Below, one piece after another: positions 18,850-28,327 of a DNA stretch of 64,000 bases. Origin of the DNA: Pseudomonas sp. MM211. GTDB lineage: Bacteria; Pseudomonadota; Gammaproteobacteria; Pseudomonadales; Pseudomonadaceae. Every line of letters begins with the position of its first letter. Position 1 is the first letter of the stretch. The translations under genes were made by a program, and so were the position numbers. The notes below the pieces were generated by a model. That model made no database searches. It saw only the letters and a list, made by a program, of their open reading frames with translations, and was not told where the DNA came from. The stretch covers positions 930,001 through 994,000 of the forward strand of contig NZ_CP081942.1 in assembly GCF_020386635.1 (NCBI RefSeq), written 5' to 3'.

Positions 18850-20162
18850 ACCCCAGGCTGGCGGCCGCCCGCGCCCTGGCGACGGTACTCGAAGGCAAGG
18901 CCTCGCTGGGCAGCAGCTTGCCGCCGCTGCTCGACAAGGTCGAGGCACGCGACCGCGGCCTCGCCCAGGATCTGGCCTTCGGCGCAGCGCGCTGGCAGCC
19001 ACGCTTGGCGCTGATCGCCGACAAGCTACTGCGCAAACCCTTCAAGGATGGCGATCGCGACCTCGAAGCCCTGCTGCTGATCGGCCTCTATCAGCTGTTC
19101 TACACACGCATTCCCGCCCATGCGGCCATCGGCGAGACCGTCGGCTGCGTCGATAAGCTGAAGAAGACCTCGGCCAAGGGTCTGCTCAATGCCGTACTGC
19201 GCAACGCCCAGCGCGACAGCGAGAGCCTGATCAAAGAACTGGATCGCGACCCGGTGCTGCACACCGCGCATCCGCGCTGGCTGCAAAAACAGCTCAAGGC
19301 CTTCTGGCCCGAACACTGGCAGGCGATCTGCGCGGCCAATAACGCCCATCCGCCGCTAATCCTGCGGGTCAACCGTCGCCACGGCAGCCGTGATGAGTAT
19401 CTCGCCCGGCTGCGCCAGGCCGGCTTCGAAGCCGAGCCCTGTGTCTTCAGCCGCGATGGCATCCGCCTGCTGCAGGCCTGTGACGTGACCCTGCTGCCGG
19501 GCTTCGCCGAGGGCCACGTCAGCGTGCAGGACGAAGCCGCACAACTGGCCGCCGAGCTGCTGCAACTGGCGCCCGGCCAACGCGTACTGGACGCCTGCGC
19601 CGCTCCCGGTGGCAAGACCTGCCACCTGCTCGAGGCCGAGCCAGCGCTTACCGAAGTGGTTGCCGTGGATCTGGAAGCCAAGCGCCTGGTGCGCGTGCGC
19701 GAGAACCTCGACCGCCTGCAGCTCGATGCCACGCTGATCGCTGCCGATGGCCGCGATACGGCTGCCTGGTGGGACGGCAAGCCGTTCCAGCGCATCCTGC
19801 TCGATGCGCCCTGCTCGGCCACCGGTGTGATCCGTCGCCACCCGGACATCAAACTGACCCGTCAGCCCGACGACATCCCGGCCCTGGCCAAACTGCAGGG
19901 CGAACTGCTCGACGCGCTGTGGCCCACCCTGGAAGTCGGCGGCATGCTGCTCTACGCCACCTGCTCGACCCTGCCGACGGAAAATACCGAAGTTATCGGC
20001 GCGTTCCTCGAACGTACGCCAGGCGCCCGTGAACTCGACATTGCCGGCCCCTTCGGCCTGCAGCAGCCCCACGGCCGGCAACTGCTCGCCCAGCAGGACG
20101 GCCACGACGGTTTCTACTATGCCAAGCTGATCAAGATCGCAGCTGCTGGAGCAACCCGATGA
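18846..20162 (+). CDS. rsmB: 16S rRNA (cytosine-967-C5)-methyltransferase RsmB
   Basis: RsmB (Sun/Fmu) methylates C967 of 16S rRNA. The 438-residue protein has an N-terminal NusB-like domain ([26 protein letters not shown]) and a C-terminal SAM domain with [16 protein letters not shown] near residue 250 and the catalytic cysteines in [17 protein letters not shown] and [14 protein letters not shown]. It is coupled to fmt upstream and to trkA downstream by ATGA overlaps. Confidence 0.96.
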   Translation: MNPRLAAARALATVLEGKASLGSSLPPLLDKVEARDRGLAQDLAFGAARWQPRLALIADKLLRKPFKDGDRDLEALLLIGLYQLFYTRIPAHAAIGETVGCVDKLKKTSAKGLLNAVLRNAQRDSESLIKELDRDPVLHTAHPRWLQKQLKAFWPEHWQAICAANNAHPPLILRVNRRHGSRDEYLARLRQAGFEAEPCVFSRDGIRLLQACDVTLLPGFAEGHVSVQDEAAQLAAELLQLAPGQRVLDACAAPGGKTCHLLEAEPALTEVVAVDLEAKRLVRVRENLDRLQLDATLIAADGRDTAAWWDGKPFQRILLDAPCSATGVIRRHPDIKLTRQPDDIPALAKLQGELLDALWPTLEVGGMLLYATCSTLPTENTEVIGAFLERTPGARELDIAGPFGLQQPHGRQLLAQQDGHDGFYYAKLIKIAAAGATR

Positions 20163-21532
20163 AGATCATCATCCTCGGCGCCGGCCAGGTCGGCGGCACG
20201 CTGGCCGAACACCTGGCCAGCGAAGCCAATGACATCACCGTGGTGGATACCGACGGTGATCGTCTGCGCGACCTTGGCGACCGCCTCGACATCCGTACCG
20301 TGCAGGGCAAGGGTTCGTTCCCGACCGTGCTGCGCCAGGCCGGTGCCGACGATGCCGACATGCTGGTGGCGGTGACCAACAGCGATGAAGTCAACATGAT
20401 CGCCTGCCAGGTCGCCTACACCCTGTTCCACACGCCGACGCGCATTGCCCGTGTCCGCGAAGCGGCCTACCTGACCCGCGAAGCGCTGTTCAACAATGAA
20501 GCGATCCCGGTCGACGTACTGATCAGCCCCGAGCAAGTCGTCACCAACTACATCAAGCGCCTGATCGAATACCCCGGCGCCCTGCAGGTCATCGACTTCG
20601 CTGGCGGCAAGGCGCAGTTGGTCGGGGTGAAGGCCTATTACGGCGGCCCGCTGGTCGGCCAGCAGCTCAAGCAGATCCGCGAGCACATGCCCAAGGTCGA
20701 CACCCGTGTAGCAGCAATCTTCCGTCGCGATCGGGCGATCATGCCCCAGGGCGATACGGTGATCGAAGCCGACGACGAAGTGTTCTTCATCGCCGCCAAG
20801 GCCGATATCCGTGCGGTAATGAGCGAGATGCGCCGCGCCGAGAACGAATACAAGCGCGTGGTGATCGCCGGCGGCGGGCATATCGGCGAACGCCTGGCCG
20901 AAGCCATCGAAAGCCGCTATCAGGTGAAGATCATCGAGATGAACCCGGCGCGCTGCCGCTACCTCTCGGAGAACCTGGAAAGCACCATCGTGCTGCAGGG
21001 CAGCTCCTCCGACCGCGACCTGCTGGTGGAAGAGAACATCAAGGACGCCGACATCTTCCTGGCCCTGACCAACGACGACGAAGCCAACATCATGTCCTCG
21101 CTGCTGGCCAAGCGCCTGGGTGCGCGCAAGGTGATGACGCTGATCAACAACCCGGCCTACGTCGACCTGATTCAGGGCGGCGAGATCGACATCGCCATCA
21201 GCCCGCAGCTGGCGACCATCGGCAGCCTGCTGACCCACGTGCGTCGTGGTGATATCGAAAGCGTGCACTCGCTGCGCCGCGGCGCCGCCGAAGCCCTCGA
21301 AGCCATCGCCCACGGCGACGCGCGCTCGAGCAAGGTGGTCGGCAAGGCCATCAAGGACATCTCGCTGCCACCGGGCACCACCATCGGCGCGATCATCCGC
21401 GACGAAGAAGTGCTGATCGCCCATGACGTGACGGTGATCGAATCCGGCGACCACGTGATCCTGTTCCTGATGGACAAGAAGCACATTCGCGACGTGGAAC
21501 GGCTGTTCCAGGTCGGTCTGACGTTCTTCTAA
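20159..21532 (+). CDS. trkA: Trk potassium-uptake regulator TrkA
   Basis: TrkA is the cytoplasmic NAD(H)-binding gating subunit of Trk K+ channels. The 457 residues contain two RCK repeats, each with an RCK-N Rossmann unit ([20 protein letters not shown] at the start; [18 protein letters not shown] near 237) and an RCK-C unit. It overlaps rsmB by four bases. The channel gene trkH is not in this window. Confidence 0.96.
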   Translation: MKIIILGAGQVGGTLAEHLASEANDITVVDTDGDRLRDLGDRLDIRTVQGKGSFPTVLRQAGADDADMLVAVTNSDEVNMIACQVAYTLFHTPTRIARVREAAYLTREALFNNEAIPVDVLISPEQVVTNYIKRLIEYPGALQVIDFAGGKAQLVGVKAYYGGPLVGQQLKQIREHMPKVDTRVAAIFRRDRAIMPQGDTVIEADDEVFFIAAKADIRAVMSEMRRAENEYKRVVIAGGGHIGERLAEAIESRYQVKIIEMNPARCRYLSENLESTIVLQGSSSDRDLLVEENIKDADIFLALTNDDEANIMSSLLAKRLGARKVMTLINNPAYVDLIQGGEIDIAISPQLATIGSLLTHVRRGDIESVHSLRRGAAEALEAIAHGDARSSKVVGKAIKDISLPPGTTIGAIIRDEEVLIAHDVTVIESGDHVILFLMDKKHIRDVERLFQVGLTFF

Positions 21533-21544
21533 GGAGCCTCGACA

Positions 21545-21865
21545 ATGAGCACCGACGCACTGGAAAAGATGCTCGCCAAGGGTGTGGATAACTCGCTGCT
21601 GCGCTTCGGCCTGGGCAAGGGTTACCTGGATGCCGGCGAGGCCGCGAAGGCCGCCGAGCACCTGCAGCGCTGCGTGGAACACGACCCGCAGTATTCGGCC
21701 GCGTGGAAACTGCTCGGCAAAGCCCACCAGGCCGCCGGCAACCCGGACGCCGCCCGCAGCGCCTGGCAAAGCGGCCTGCAAGCCGCACAGGCCAAAGGCG
21801 ACAAGCAGGCGGAAAAGGAAATGAGCGTATTCCTGCGCAAGCTGGACAAGAACGCCAGCGCTTGA
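21545..21865 (+). CDS. Small tetratricopeptide-repeat protein
   Basis: A 106-residue cytoplasmic protein made almost wholly of TPR helices: LLRFGLGKGYLDAGEAAKAAEHLQ, then CVEHDPQYSAAWKLLGKAHQAAGNPDAARSAW, with the usual small and aromatic positions. No signal peptide or catalytic motif. It begins 12 bp after trkA, behind AAGGAG, so it probably belongs to the fmt-rsmB-trkA transcript. The partner protein is unknown. Confidence 0.85.
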   Translation: MSTDALEKMLAKGVDNSLLRFGLGKGYLDAGEAAKAAEHLQRCVEHDPQYSAAWKLLGKAHQAAGNPDAARSAWQSGLQAAQAKGDKQAEKEMSVFLRKLDKNASA

Positions 21866-21878
21866 ATCACGACGCCCC

Positions 21879-21949
21879 GTAGCCTGGGTTGAGCGCAGCG
21901 ATACCCAGGTACCTTTTCCCGGGTGTCGCTGCGCTCGACCCGGGCTACC
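21879..21949. repeat. Palindromic repeat, GTAGCCTGGGTTGAGCGCAGCG family
   Basis: GTAGCCTGGGTTGAGCGCAGCGATACCCAGG pairs with CCGGGTGTCGCTGCGCTCGACCCGGGCTAC. The two arms are themselves stem-forming. The repeat lies between the convergent TPR and LysR genes and could act as a bidirectional transcript end. Partial copies are at 6786 and 43616. Confidence 0.85.
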
Positions 21950-21968
21950 AAAAGCCATTGAGCCCCAG

Positions 21969-22868
21969 CTATTTGCGCGTCTGTACTTCCCTGGTCAGCA
22001 GATCGATAAAAGCCTGCGCCAGCGGCGAGCGCTCCTGGCGGCGCTTGACCAGCCATACCGCTGTGGTGGCATCGGCATCGATCAGGGTGCGGAACACCAC
22101 GCCATCGATGCGGATGCGTCGGAACGAGGCCGGCAGCACGGACACACCAAGGCCTGCGGCCACCAGCCCGATGATGGTCAATGCTTCGTGTGCCTCCTGG
22201 GTGATCCGCGGGCTGAACCCGGCCTGCCGCGCCAGGTTGAACAACTGGCCGTACAGGCCGCTGCCGTAACTACGCGGGAAGAACACGAAGGGCTCATCAG
22301 CCAGCTCCGCCAAGGCCAAGCCGCGATCCTGCTCGCCAGCCAGCGGATGCCCCGCATGCAGCAGCGCCACCAGCGGCTCGCTGAGCAGCTCCACCGCGTC
22401 CAGCTCGGCGGGCAGCTCCAGCGGGCGAATCATGCCAATCTGCAGTTTCTTTTCCAGCAGTGCCTGGCAGACCTGGCGGCTGGTCATTTCCTGCAGGTTG
22501 AGATGCACCGCTGGAAACGCCTGGCGAAAGGCGAACACCGCCCGCGGGATGATCGACACGAACGGCGCCGATGCGGTGAAACCGATCTGCAGCTCGCCGA
22601 TCTCACCCTGTTCGGCGCGGCGCACCACATCCACCGACTTGCTGACCTGGGCCAGGGTCTGGCGAGTCTCCTCGAGAAACAGTCGCCCGGCGTCGGTGAG
22701 CGCCACATGGCGGTTGCTGCGCTCGAACAGACGCACCCCGAGTTCCTGTTCCAGCGCCTGTATCTGCTGGCTCAGCGGTGGCTGGGAAATGCCCAGCAGC
22801 TCGGCGGCGCGGCCGAAATGCAGCTCTTCGGCAACGGCCACGAAGTAACGCAGATGACGCAGCTCCAT
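21969..22868 (-). CDS. LysR-family transcriptional regulator
   Basis: The 299-residue protein has the N-terminal LysR winged helix-turn-helix (MELRHLRYFVAVAEELHFGRAAELLGISQPPLSQQIQ, split here as MELRHLRYFVAVAEE and GRAAELLGISQPPLSQQ) and a two-lobe effector domain (LQIGFTASAPFVSIIPRA). It is divergent from an MFS transporter gene, the normal position for its regulator. The effector is unknown. The ATG at 22868 is standard for the family. Confidence 0.92.
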   Translation of the reverse strand: MELRHLRYFVAVAEELHFGRAAELLGISQPPLSQQIQALEQELGVRLFERSNRHVALTDAGRLFLEETRQTLAQVSKSVDVVRRAEQGEIGELQIGFTASAPFVSIIPRAVFAFRQAFPAVHLNLQEMTSRQVCQALLEKKLQIGMIRPLELPAELDAVELLSEPLVALLHAGHPLAGEQDRGLALAELADEPFVFFPRSYGSGLYGQLFNLARQAGFSPRITQEAHEALTIIGLVAAGLGVSVLPASFRRIRIDGVVFRTLIDADATTAVWLVKRRQERSPLAQAFIDLLTREVQTRK

Positions 22869-22891
22869 GAATCCTCCACAGGTCGTAAAAC

Positions 22892-22911
22892 ATATCGATC
22901 GTGTCGAATAT
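22892..22911. promoter_or_regulatory. Possible LysR operator between the regulator and the MFS gene
   Basis: ATATCGA-TCGTG-TCGAATAT is an imperfect inverted repeat in an AT-rich patch 24 bp upstream of the LysR start codon. LysR proteins usually bind such T-N11-A type dyads in the divergent promoter region. The call is tentative. Confidence 0.4.
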
Positions 22912-23044
22912 TATATTGGAAAGAACTTGCTCGCCTATTTATCCTTGTGACCATTCCCAATTACAAAAAACCAAGCCATGCCGGCATTCGCCTGCGCATA
23001 CGGCAGCGTTTCGCCTGGGAAAAATGAGTGTTCAAGAGGTAGTA

Positions 23045-24337
23045 ATGAGTCAGCCCGTTCCACACGCACCCAACGAGTGCGTTCCCGCCAACATTGAAGA
23101 GCCTGCTCCCCGCAGCCTTGTCGCAGAGCCTGTTTATATCCAGAAAGGCACCCGCGCCTTCCTGCGCACTATCCTCGCCATGTGTTCCGGTGGTTTCGCC
23201 ACTTTTGCTCTGCTCTATTGCGTGCAGCCGATGATGCCGATGTTGGCGCAGCAGTTCGATCTCAGCGCCGCGCAAAGCAGCCTGATCCTGTCCGTTTCCA
23301 CCATCACCCTCGCCGTGGGCCTATTGATAACCGGGCCGCTGTCCGATGCGCTCGGGCGCAAGCCGGTGATGGTCGTGTCGCTGCTCGCCGCCGCTGTGTT
23401 CACCGTCGGCAGCGCGCTGATGCCGACCTGGGAAGGCGTTCTGGTCATGCGCGCTCTGGTCGGCCTGGCCCTCAGCGGTCTGGCGGCCGTGGCCATGAGC
23501 TACCTGAGCGAAGAAATCGACCCGCTGCATCTGGGCCTGGCCATGGGCGTATATATCGGCGGTAACGCCATCGGTGGCATGAGCGGCCGCTTGCTCAGCG
23601 GCGTACTGGTGGACTTCATGTCCTGGCACGCGGTGCTGGGCACGCTCGGCGGCCTGGGCCTGTTGGCCGGTGGGCTGTTCTGGCGCCTGCTGCCCGAGTC
23701 GCGCAACTTCCGCCCCCGTTCGCTGCGCCCACGCAGCCTGCTGCAGGGTTACACCCTGCAGTTCCGCGACGCCGGCCTGCCGTGGCTGTTCCTGCAGGGC
23801 TTCCTGCTGATGGGCGCCTTCGTGACGATGTTCAACTACATCGGTTACCGCCTGATCGAAGCACCCTTCAAACTCGACCAGACCAGCATCGGCCTGCTCT
23901 CGGTGGTTTACCTGTCGGGCATCTACAGCTCCGCGCAAATCGGCGCCCTGGCTGACAAGCTGGGCCGTCGCAAGGTGCTCTGGGCGGTGATCGGCCTGAT
24001 GCTGGCCGGCCTGGTGCTGACGCTGTTCGACGTGCTGCCGGTAATCCTGGTCGGCATGCTGCTGTTCACCTTCGGCTTCTTCGGCGCCCACTCGGTGTCG
24101 AGCAGCTGGATCGGCCGCCGCGCCACTCAGGCGAAGGGCCAGGCATCGTCGCTGTACCTGTTCTGCTATTACCTGGGCTCCAGCGTCGCTGGCACCCTGG
24201 GCGGCGTGTTCTGGCAGGCTGGCGGCTGGGACAGCCTGGGCCTGTTCATCGGCTCGCTGTTGCTGGTCTCCCTGGCCGTAGCCCTGCATCTGTCGCGTCT
24301 GCAGGCATTGCCGATGGCGATTCAATCGCGGGGCTAA
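23045..24337 (+). CDS. MFS transporter (YnfM-like, 12 transmembrane segments)
   Basis: A major-facilitator membrane protein of 430 residues. An N-terminal cytoplasmic stretch of about 35 residues precedes twelve hydrophobic segments. Between TM2 and TM3 it has the MFS signature ITGPLSDALGRKPVM, repeated in the second half as GALADKLGRRKVL. It resembles the YnfM/arabinose-efflux group; the substrate cannot be predicted. ATG at 23045 is chosen for the AAGAGGT site before it; ATG at 23024 would add seven residues. It is paired with the divergent LysR gene. Confidence 0.88.
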   Translation: MSQPVPHAPNECVPANIEEPAPRSLVAEPVYIQKGTRAFLRTILAMCSGGFATFALLYCVQPMMPMLAQQFDLSAAQSSLILSVSTITLAVGLLITGPLSDALGRKPVMVVSLLAAAVFTVGSALMPTWEGVLVMRALVGLALSGLAAVAMSYLSEEIDPLHLGLAMGVYIGGNAIGGMSGRLLSGVLVDFMSWHAVLGTLGGLGLLAGGLFWRLLPESRNFRPRSLRPRSLLQGYTLQFRDAGLPWLFLQGFLLMGAFVTMFNYIGYRLIEAPFKLDQTSIGLLSVVYLSGIYSSAQIGALADKLGRRKVLWAVIGLMLAGLVLTLFDVLPVILVGMLLFTFGFFGAHSVSSSWIGRRATQAKGQASSLYLFCYYLGSSVAGTLGGVFWQAGGWDSLGLFIGSLLLVSLAVALHLSRLQALPMAIQSRG

Positions 24338-24350
24338 GCCGCACAAATGA

Positions 24351-24390
24351 AAACGCCGGCTACCTTCACAGGTCGCCGGCGTTTTTGTTT
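24351..24390 (+). terminator. Rho-independent terminator after the MFS gene
   Basis: AAACGCCGGC and GCCGGCGTTT form a 10-bp stem with a 14-base loop followed by TTGTTT, 14 bp past the stop codon. Confidence 0.85.
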
Positions 24391-24401
24391 GGGCCGTACA
24401 G

Positions 24402-24489
24402 GTAGGGTGGATGACGCTTTTTTCATCCACCAAGAGGGCGTGGCGGTGGATGGATGAAGCGTCGGCTACGCGCCCCGATCCACCCTACG
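24402..24489. repeat. Diverged GTAGGGTGGATGA...CATCCACCCTAC palindromic repeat
   Basis: GTAGGGTGGATGACGC at the left and GATCCACCCTAC at the right bracket inner inverted pieces (TTTCATCCACC, GGTGGATGGATGAAGCGTC). It belongs to the widespread 'GTAGGGTGG' class seen at 14211 and 40012. It fills the space between the MFS terminator and the end of the transaminase gene. Confidence 0.75.
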
Positions 24490-24496
24490 GATAGAC

Positions 24497-25873
24497 TCAA
24501 AGCACGTCGTTAGCGACTGCATCCACCGCCGCTTTGGCGATACTGACGACTTCATCGGCCTGCGCCTTGGTGAGGATCAACGGCGGCGCGAAACCAAGAA
24601 TGTCGCCGTGGGGCATGGCGCGAGCGATCATGCCGCGCTCCAGGCAGGCCGCCGACACTTTCGGCCCGACCTTGAGCACGGGGTCGAAGGGCGTGCGGGC
24701 GTCCTTGTCGGCCATGAACTCCAGCGCGGCGAGCATGCCGTCACCACGCACTTCACCGACCAGCGGATGTCCCTCGAACGTCTGGCGCAGTTGCGCGTTG
24801 AGGTAAGTGCCGACATCGGCAGCGTTGGCAGTGATGTTTTCCCGTTCGAGGATATCCAGGTTGGCCAGGGCTGCGGCGGCACAGATCGGATGGCCCGAGT
24901 AAGTCCAGCCGTGCCCCATGGCGCCGTCACGCGTCGAAGCGCTGTCGATCACGTTCCACACCTTCTCGCCGACGATCACTGCTGAAAGCGGCGCATAGGC
25001 ACTGGTCAGGCCTTTGGCGGTGGTCATCAAATCAGGCTTCATGCCATAGCGCTGGCTGCCCATCTTGTCGCCGAGGCGGCCGAAGGCGCAGACCACTTCG
25101 TCGGCGATCAGCAGGATGTCGTATTTGTCGAGCACCGCCTGGATCGCCTGCCAGTAGCCCTTGGGCGGCACGATGATGCCGCCGGTGCCCATCACCGGCT
25201 CGCCGATGAATGCCGCGACCGTGTCCGCACCTTCGGCAAGAATCAGCTTCTCCAGATCCTCGGCGCAATGGCGTACGAAGGCCGCTTCGTCCATGCCTGC
25301 CGGCGCCTTGTAGAAGTGCGGGCAGGCGGCGTGCTTGATGTCCGCTGCTGGCAGGTCGAAATGCTGATGGAAGGCAGCCAGGCCGGTAAGGCTGCCGGTC
25401 ATGATTCCCGAGCCGTGGTAGCCACGCTGGCGAGAGATGATCTTCTTCTTCAGCGGACGGCCGAGCACGTTGTTGTAGTAACGCACCAGTTTGATCTGGG
25501 TTTCGTTGGCATCGGAGCCGGAGAGGCCGTAATAGACCTTCTTCATGCCTGCCGGCGCCCAGTCGATGATGCGGCTGGACAGCTCGATGATCGCCTCGCT
25601 CGAGTGCCCCACATAGGTGTGGTAGTAGGCCAGCTCCTTGGCCTGCTTGTAGATCGCCTCGGCCACCTCGGTACGGCCGTAGCCGATGTTCACGCAGTAC
25701 AGCCCGGCGAAGGCATCGAGGTATTCGCGGCCCTGATGATCGCGGATGTGCACACCGGACGCGCCAGTGATGATCTTGCCTGGCAGCTCGCCGCTGGCAT
25801 GGTCATGGGCGTGGGTGGACGGGTGCATGAAATGGGCACGATCCTGTTCGAACAGCTTCTGGTAGTCGGTCAT
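24497..25873 (-). CDS. doeD: Class III PLP aminotransferase, candidate diaminobutyrate transaminase DoeD (Atf)
   Basis: The 458-residue protein is a class III (omega) aminotransferase: YYGLSGSDANETQIKL, PVMGTGGIIVPPKGYW, LIADEVVCAFGRLGDKMGS and the PLP lysine in TTAKGLTSAYAPLS (about residue 287). Taken alone it could be any omega-amino-acid:pyruvate transaminase (for example SpuC-like). Pairing with the aldehyde dehydrogenase upstream and closeness to asnC-eutE-eutD-eutC-eutB reproduce the order eutBCDE-asnC-ssd-atf known from Ruegeria pomeroyi. The likely job is therefore 2,4-diaminobutyrate to aspartate semialdehyde in ectoine breakdown. ATG at 25873 follows GGAG; an upstream ATG adds four codons. 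Confidence 0.8.
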   Translation of the reverse strand: MTDYQKLFEQDRAHFMHPSTHAHDHASGELPGKIITGASGVHIRDHQGREYLDAFAGLYCVNIGYGRTEVAEAIYKQAKELAYYHTYVGHSSEAIIELSSRIIDWAPAGMKKVYYGLSGSDANETQIKLVRYYNNVLGRPLKKKIISRQRGYHGSGIMTGSLTGLAAFHQHFDLPAADIKHAACPHFYKAPAGMDEAAFVRHCAEDLEKLILAEGADTVAAFIGEPVMGTGGIIVPPKGYWQAIQAVLDKYDILLIADEVVCAFGRLGDKMGSQRYGMKPDLMTTAKGLTSAYAPLSAVIVGEKVWNVIDSASTRDGAMGHGWTYSGHPICAAAALANLDILERENITANAADVGTYLNAQLRQTFEGHPLVGEVRGDGMLAALEFMADKDARTPFDPVLKVGPKVSAACLERGMIARAMPHGDILGFAPPLILTKAQADEVVSIAKAAVDAVANDVL

Positions 25874-25917
25874 GGCGATCTCCATCGGATTCAGAGTAGG
25901 TAGTCGGGGGCAGGGCG

Positions 25918-27381
25918 TCAGTAACGCTGGCCCTGATGGTGGATGCAGAAATACTTGGTCTCGACGAAGGCTTCGAAGCCGTCGCTGCCGCCTTCACGAC
26001 CCAGGCCGGAAGCCTTCATGCCGCCAAAGGGAATCGGGTGGCCGGTGAACTTGGTGCCGTTGACCGCGACCATAGCGTGCTCCAGCCGGCGGATCAGCGG
26101 CTGCACCACGTCCAGCCGGTTGGAACAGATGTAGGCGGCCAGCCCATATTCGGTGTCATTGGCCATGGCCACCGCCTCGTCCAGCGTGTCGAAGGCGCGC
26201 ACACCGGCGATGGGCGCAAAGTTCTCTTCACGATAGATGCGCATGGCGTCGGTGACATCCGCTAGCACCGTCGGCTGCCAGAACCAGCCGCCAAGAGCAT
26301 GGGGTTCGCCGCCAACCAGCAGGCGCGCGCCTTTCTCCAGGGCATCGGCGACCCGTTCGGCCGTTACATCCACGGCCGCCTGGTGCATCAGCGGGCCGAT
26401 TGCGTGACGATCCTCCAGGCCTGGGCCGACGCTCAAACCACGCACGGCCTTGGCGAAGCGCTTCAGGAAAGCCTCGTAGACGGGGCGCTGCACCAGGATA
26501 CGGTTGGCGGCGCAGCAATCCTGACCGGAGGTCTGGAACTTGGCATCCAGGGCGACCTGCACGGCGTGATCGAGATCGGCGTCGTCACAGACGATCAGCG
26601 GCGCGTTGCCACCCAGCTCCAGCGCCACCTTCTTCACATCCATAGCAGCAGCCTGCAGCACCAGCTTGCCGACCCGGGTCGAGCCGGTGAAGCTCACCGA
26701 GCGCACGCGAACGTCCCTGACCAACGTTTCCATGGCCATCTGCGGCTCACCGAGCAGCACATTGAACACGCCGGCGGGGAAGCCCGCCTCCTCGGCCAAC
26801 TGCGCCAGGGCGAAGGCGGAGTAGGGTGTTTCGTGGGCCGGCTTGACCACCACGGTGCAGCCCGCTGCCAGTGCGGCAGCGGCCTTGCGAGTAATCATCG
26901 CGCTAGGGAAATTCCACGGGGTGAGCAGGGCGCAGACGCCCACCGGCTCCTTCAACGTGCCGAGGTGAGCGCCGGGAATATGGCTGGGAATGGTCTGGCC
27001 ATAGAGGCGCCGCGCTTCTTCGGCGAACCAGGGAATGAAGCTGGCGGCATAGCGGATCTCGCCACGGGCCTCCGCCAGGGGTTTGCCCTGTTCCTCGCTG
27101 AGAATGCGCGCCAGATCTTCCTGATGCAGCAGGATCAGCTCGGCCCAGCGACGCAACAAAGCGCCGCGGTGTTCCAGGCTCTGCTCGCGCCAGGCGCCAA
27201 AGGCACGCTGGGCGGCATCCACGGCGGCGACGATCTGGGGCTGGCCGAGCATCGGCACATGGCCGATCACGCTGCCGTCGGCAGGATTTTGCACGGCAAC
27301 ACTGGAGCCGTCGTCACTGTGTACCCAGTGGCCATCGATGTAGCACAGCGATTTGAACAGCAGGGGATGGTCGAGGGGCAT
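25918..27381 (-). CDS. doeC: NAD(P)-dependent aldehyde dehydrogenase, candidate aspartate-semialdehyde dehydrogenase DoeC (Ssd)
   Basis: A 487-residue aldehyde dehydrogenase close to GabD. It has the cofactor site FTGSTRVGKLV, the general base glutamate in ALELGGNAP and the catalytic cysteine in TSGQDCCAANR (residues 289-290). GabD-type enzymes oxidise succinate semialdehyde; in ectoine catabolic clusters the same family member (DoeC/Ssd) is assigned to aspartate semialdehyde oxidation to aspartate. It lies 45 bp upstream of the transaminase on the same strand, so the two form an operon. GabD is the main alternative reading. Confidence 0.78.
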   Translation of the reverse strand: MPLDHPLLFKSLCYIDGHWVHSDDGSSVAVQNPADGSVIGHVPMLGQPQIVAAVDAAQRAFGAWREQSLEHRGALLRRWAELILLHQEDLARILSEEQGKPLAEARGEIRYAASFIPWFAEEARRLYGQTIPSHIPGAHLGTLKEPVGVCALLTPWNFPSAMITRKAAAALAAGCTVVVKPAHETPYSAFALAQLAEEAGFPAGVFNVLLGEPQMAMETLVRDVRVRSVSFTGSTRVGKLVLQAAAMDVKKVALELGGNAPLIVCDDADLDHAVQVALDAKFQTSGQDCCAANRILVQRPVYEAFLKRFAKAVRGLSVGPGLEDRHAIGPLMHQAAVDVTAERVADALEKGARLLVGGEPHALGGWFWQPTVLADVTDAMRIYREENFAPIAGVRAFDTLDEAVAMANDTEYGLAAYICSNRLDVVQPLIRRLEHAMVAVNGTKFTGHPIPFGGMKASGLGREGGSDGFEAFVETKYFCIHHQGQRY

Positions 27382-27513
27382 GGCGATGTCTCCGGGCCGG
27401 TGGGCATGGGAGACATGCTAGAGAAGGGCGGCCTGGGGTTTTTCCCAAGCCGGGGTGGCGCTACCGCAGTTTTTTCTGAAGACGCCGGGCAGGCAGCCGG
27501 TTTTTGCCGCGCG

Positions 27514-28164
27514 TCAGGTAGAAACGCTGCGCTGTGGCAGCCGCTTCACGATAGCGCCAAGCAGCACGCCATACAGCGGCACGAACAGCATCAGGCTGAC
27601 GGCCAGCTTGATCACGTAGTCGACCACGGCGATCTCCACCCAGTTGGCCGCCATGAAAGGGTCGCTGCTCTGCCAGAAGGCGATGGAGAAGAATGCCAGG
27701 GTATCCATGGCCTGGCCGAACACGCTGGAGGCTGCAGGAGCGACCCACCAATGCTTCAACCTGCGCAGGCGGTCGAACACCTGGATATCGAGCAGTTGCC
27801 CAAGCACGTAGGCCAGGAAGCTGGCCAGCGCGATGCGGAACACGAACAGATTGAATTCGCCGAGGGCCGCCACGCCGCCGAACGCCCCTTCGTGGAAGAG
27901 CACCGAGACGATATAGGACGCGACCAATGCCGGCACCATTACCCGGGCAATGACCACCCGCGCAGCGTGCTTGCCGATCAGCCTGACGGTCAGGTCGGTC
28001 GCCAGGAAGATGAACGGAAAGCTGAATGCGCCCCAGGTGGTGTGCCAGCCGAAAATGGTGATCGGCAGCTGCACCAGGTAGTTGCTGGCGATGATGATGA
28101 GGATGTGAAACGCGATCAGCGCAGCCAATACGGCGCGGCTGACCGATGCAGGAAGCAGGGTCAT
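27514..28164 (-). CDS. yhhQ: Queuosine-precursor (preQ0/preQ1) transporter YhhQ
   Basis: A 216-residue integral membrane protein of the VUT/QPTR family that imports queuosine precursors. About six hydrophobic segments are visible, with family blocks SNYLVQLPITIFGWHTTWGAFSF (here as SNYLVQLPI and WGAFSFPFIFLATDL) and the polar motif GQAMDTLAFFSIAFW. ATG at 28164 is chosen because GGA of a Shine-Dalgarno lies 7 bases upstream. A preQ1 riboswitch overlaps that site and supports the substrate. The gene interrupts the ectoine block and appears unrelated to it. Confidence 0.9.
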   Translation of the reverse strand: MTLLPASVSRAVLAALIAFHILIIIASNYLVQLPITIFGWHTTWGAFSFPFIFLATDLTVRLIGKHAARVVIARVMVPALVASYIVSVLFHEGAFGGVAALGEFNLFVFRIALASFLAYVLGQLLDIQVFDRLRRLKHWWVAPAASSVFGQAMDTLAFFSIAFWQSSDPFMAANWVEIAVVDYVIKLAVSLMLFVPLYGVLLGAIVKRLPQRSVST

Positions 28165-28170
28165 GGCATG

Positions 28171-28205
28171 TCCTTTTTCGTGAAATGGGGTTAGGGAACC
28201 CATTG
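28171..28205 (-). promoter_or_regulatory. preQ1-I riboswitch controlling yhhQ translation
   Basis: On the minus strand, AATGGG pairs with CCCATT (P1). The loop TTCCCTAA between them and the A-rich tail ACGAAAAAGGA complete the H-type pseudoknot of preQ1-I switches. The pattern closely follows the Thermoanaerobacter tengcongensis aptamer (UGGGU...UAACCCCA...AAGG). The pyrimidines of the loop can pair with the final GGA, which is also the Shine-Dalgarno of yhhQ, so preQ1 binding would shut translation. Recognised by eye, strengthened by the queuosine-precursor transporter it precedes. Confidence 0.82.
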
Positions 28206-28327
28206 CCGCGACCGACATGGCCACGAGCGGCGCGCAGTGTACCGCCTGCACCCACACCAGGACAGCCCGCCCGCCGGATGGCAGACGGCTTCATCGGTGG
28301 CGGCTTGGTGGCGATAGCGGACGGTGA

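Noticed and set aside
20117..21958. Long open frame (about 600 codons) opposite trkA
   Set aside because: It lies wholly antisense to clear genes in GC-rich DNA, where third-position GC keeps antisense frames open. Its translation is rich in Gln/His/Asp without any family motif.
24497..27381. Reading doeD-doeC as gabT-gabD
   Set aside because: Family membership alone allows it, but the aminotransferase resembles omega-amino-acid:pyruvate transaminases more than GabT, and the neighbourhood follows the asnC-ssd-atf order of ectoine clusters. The alternative is noted in the gene entries.
26299..28194. Long plus-strand open frame opposite doeC and yhhQ
   Set aside because: It spans two well-supported minus-strand genes and their gap and has composition typical of a shadow frame.
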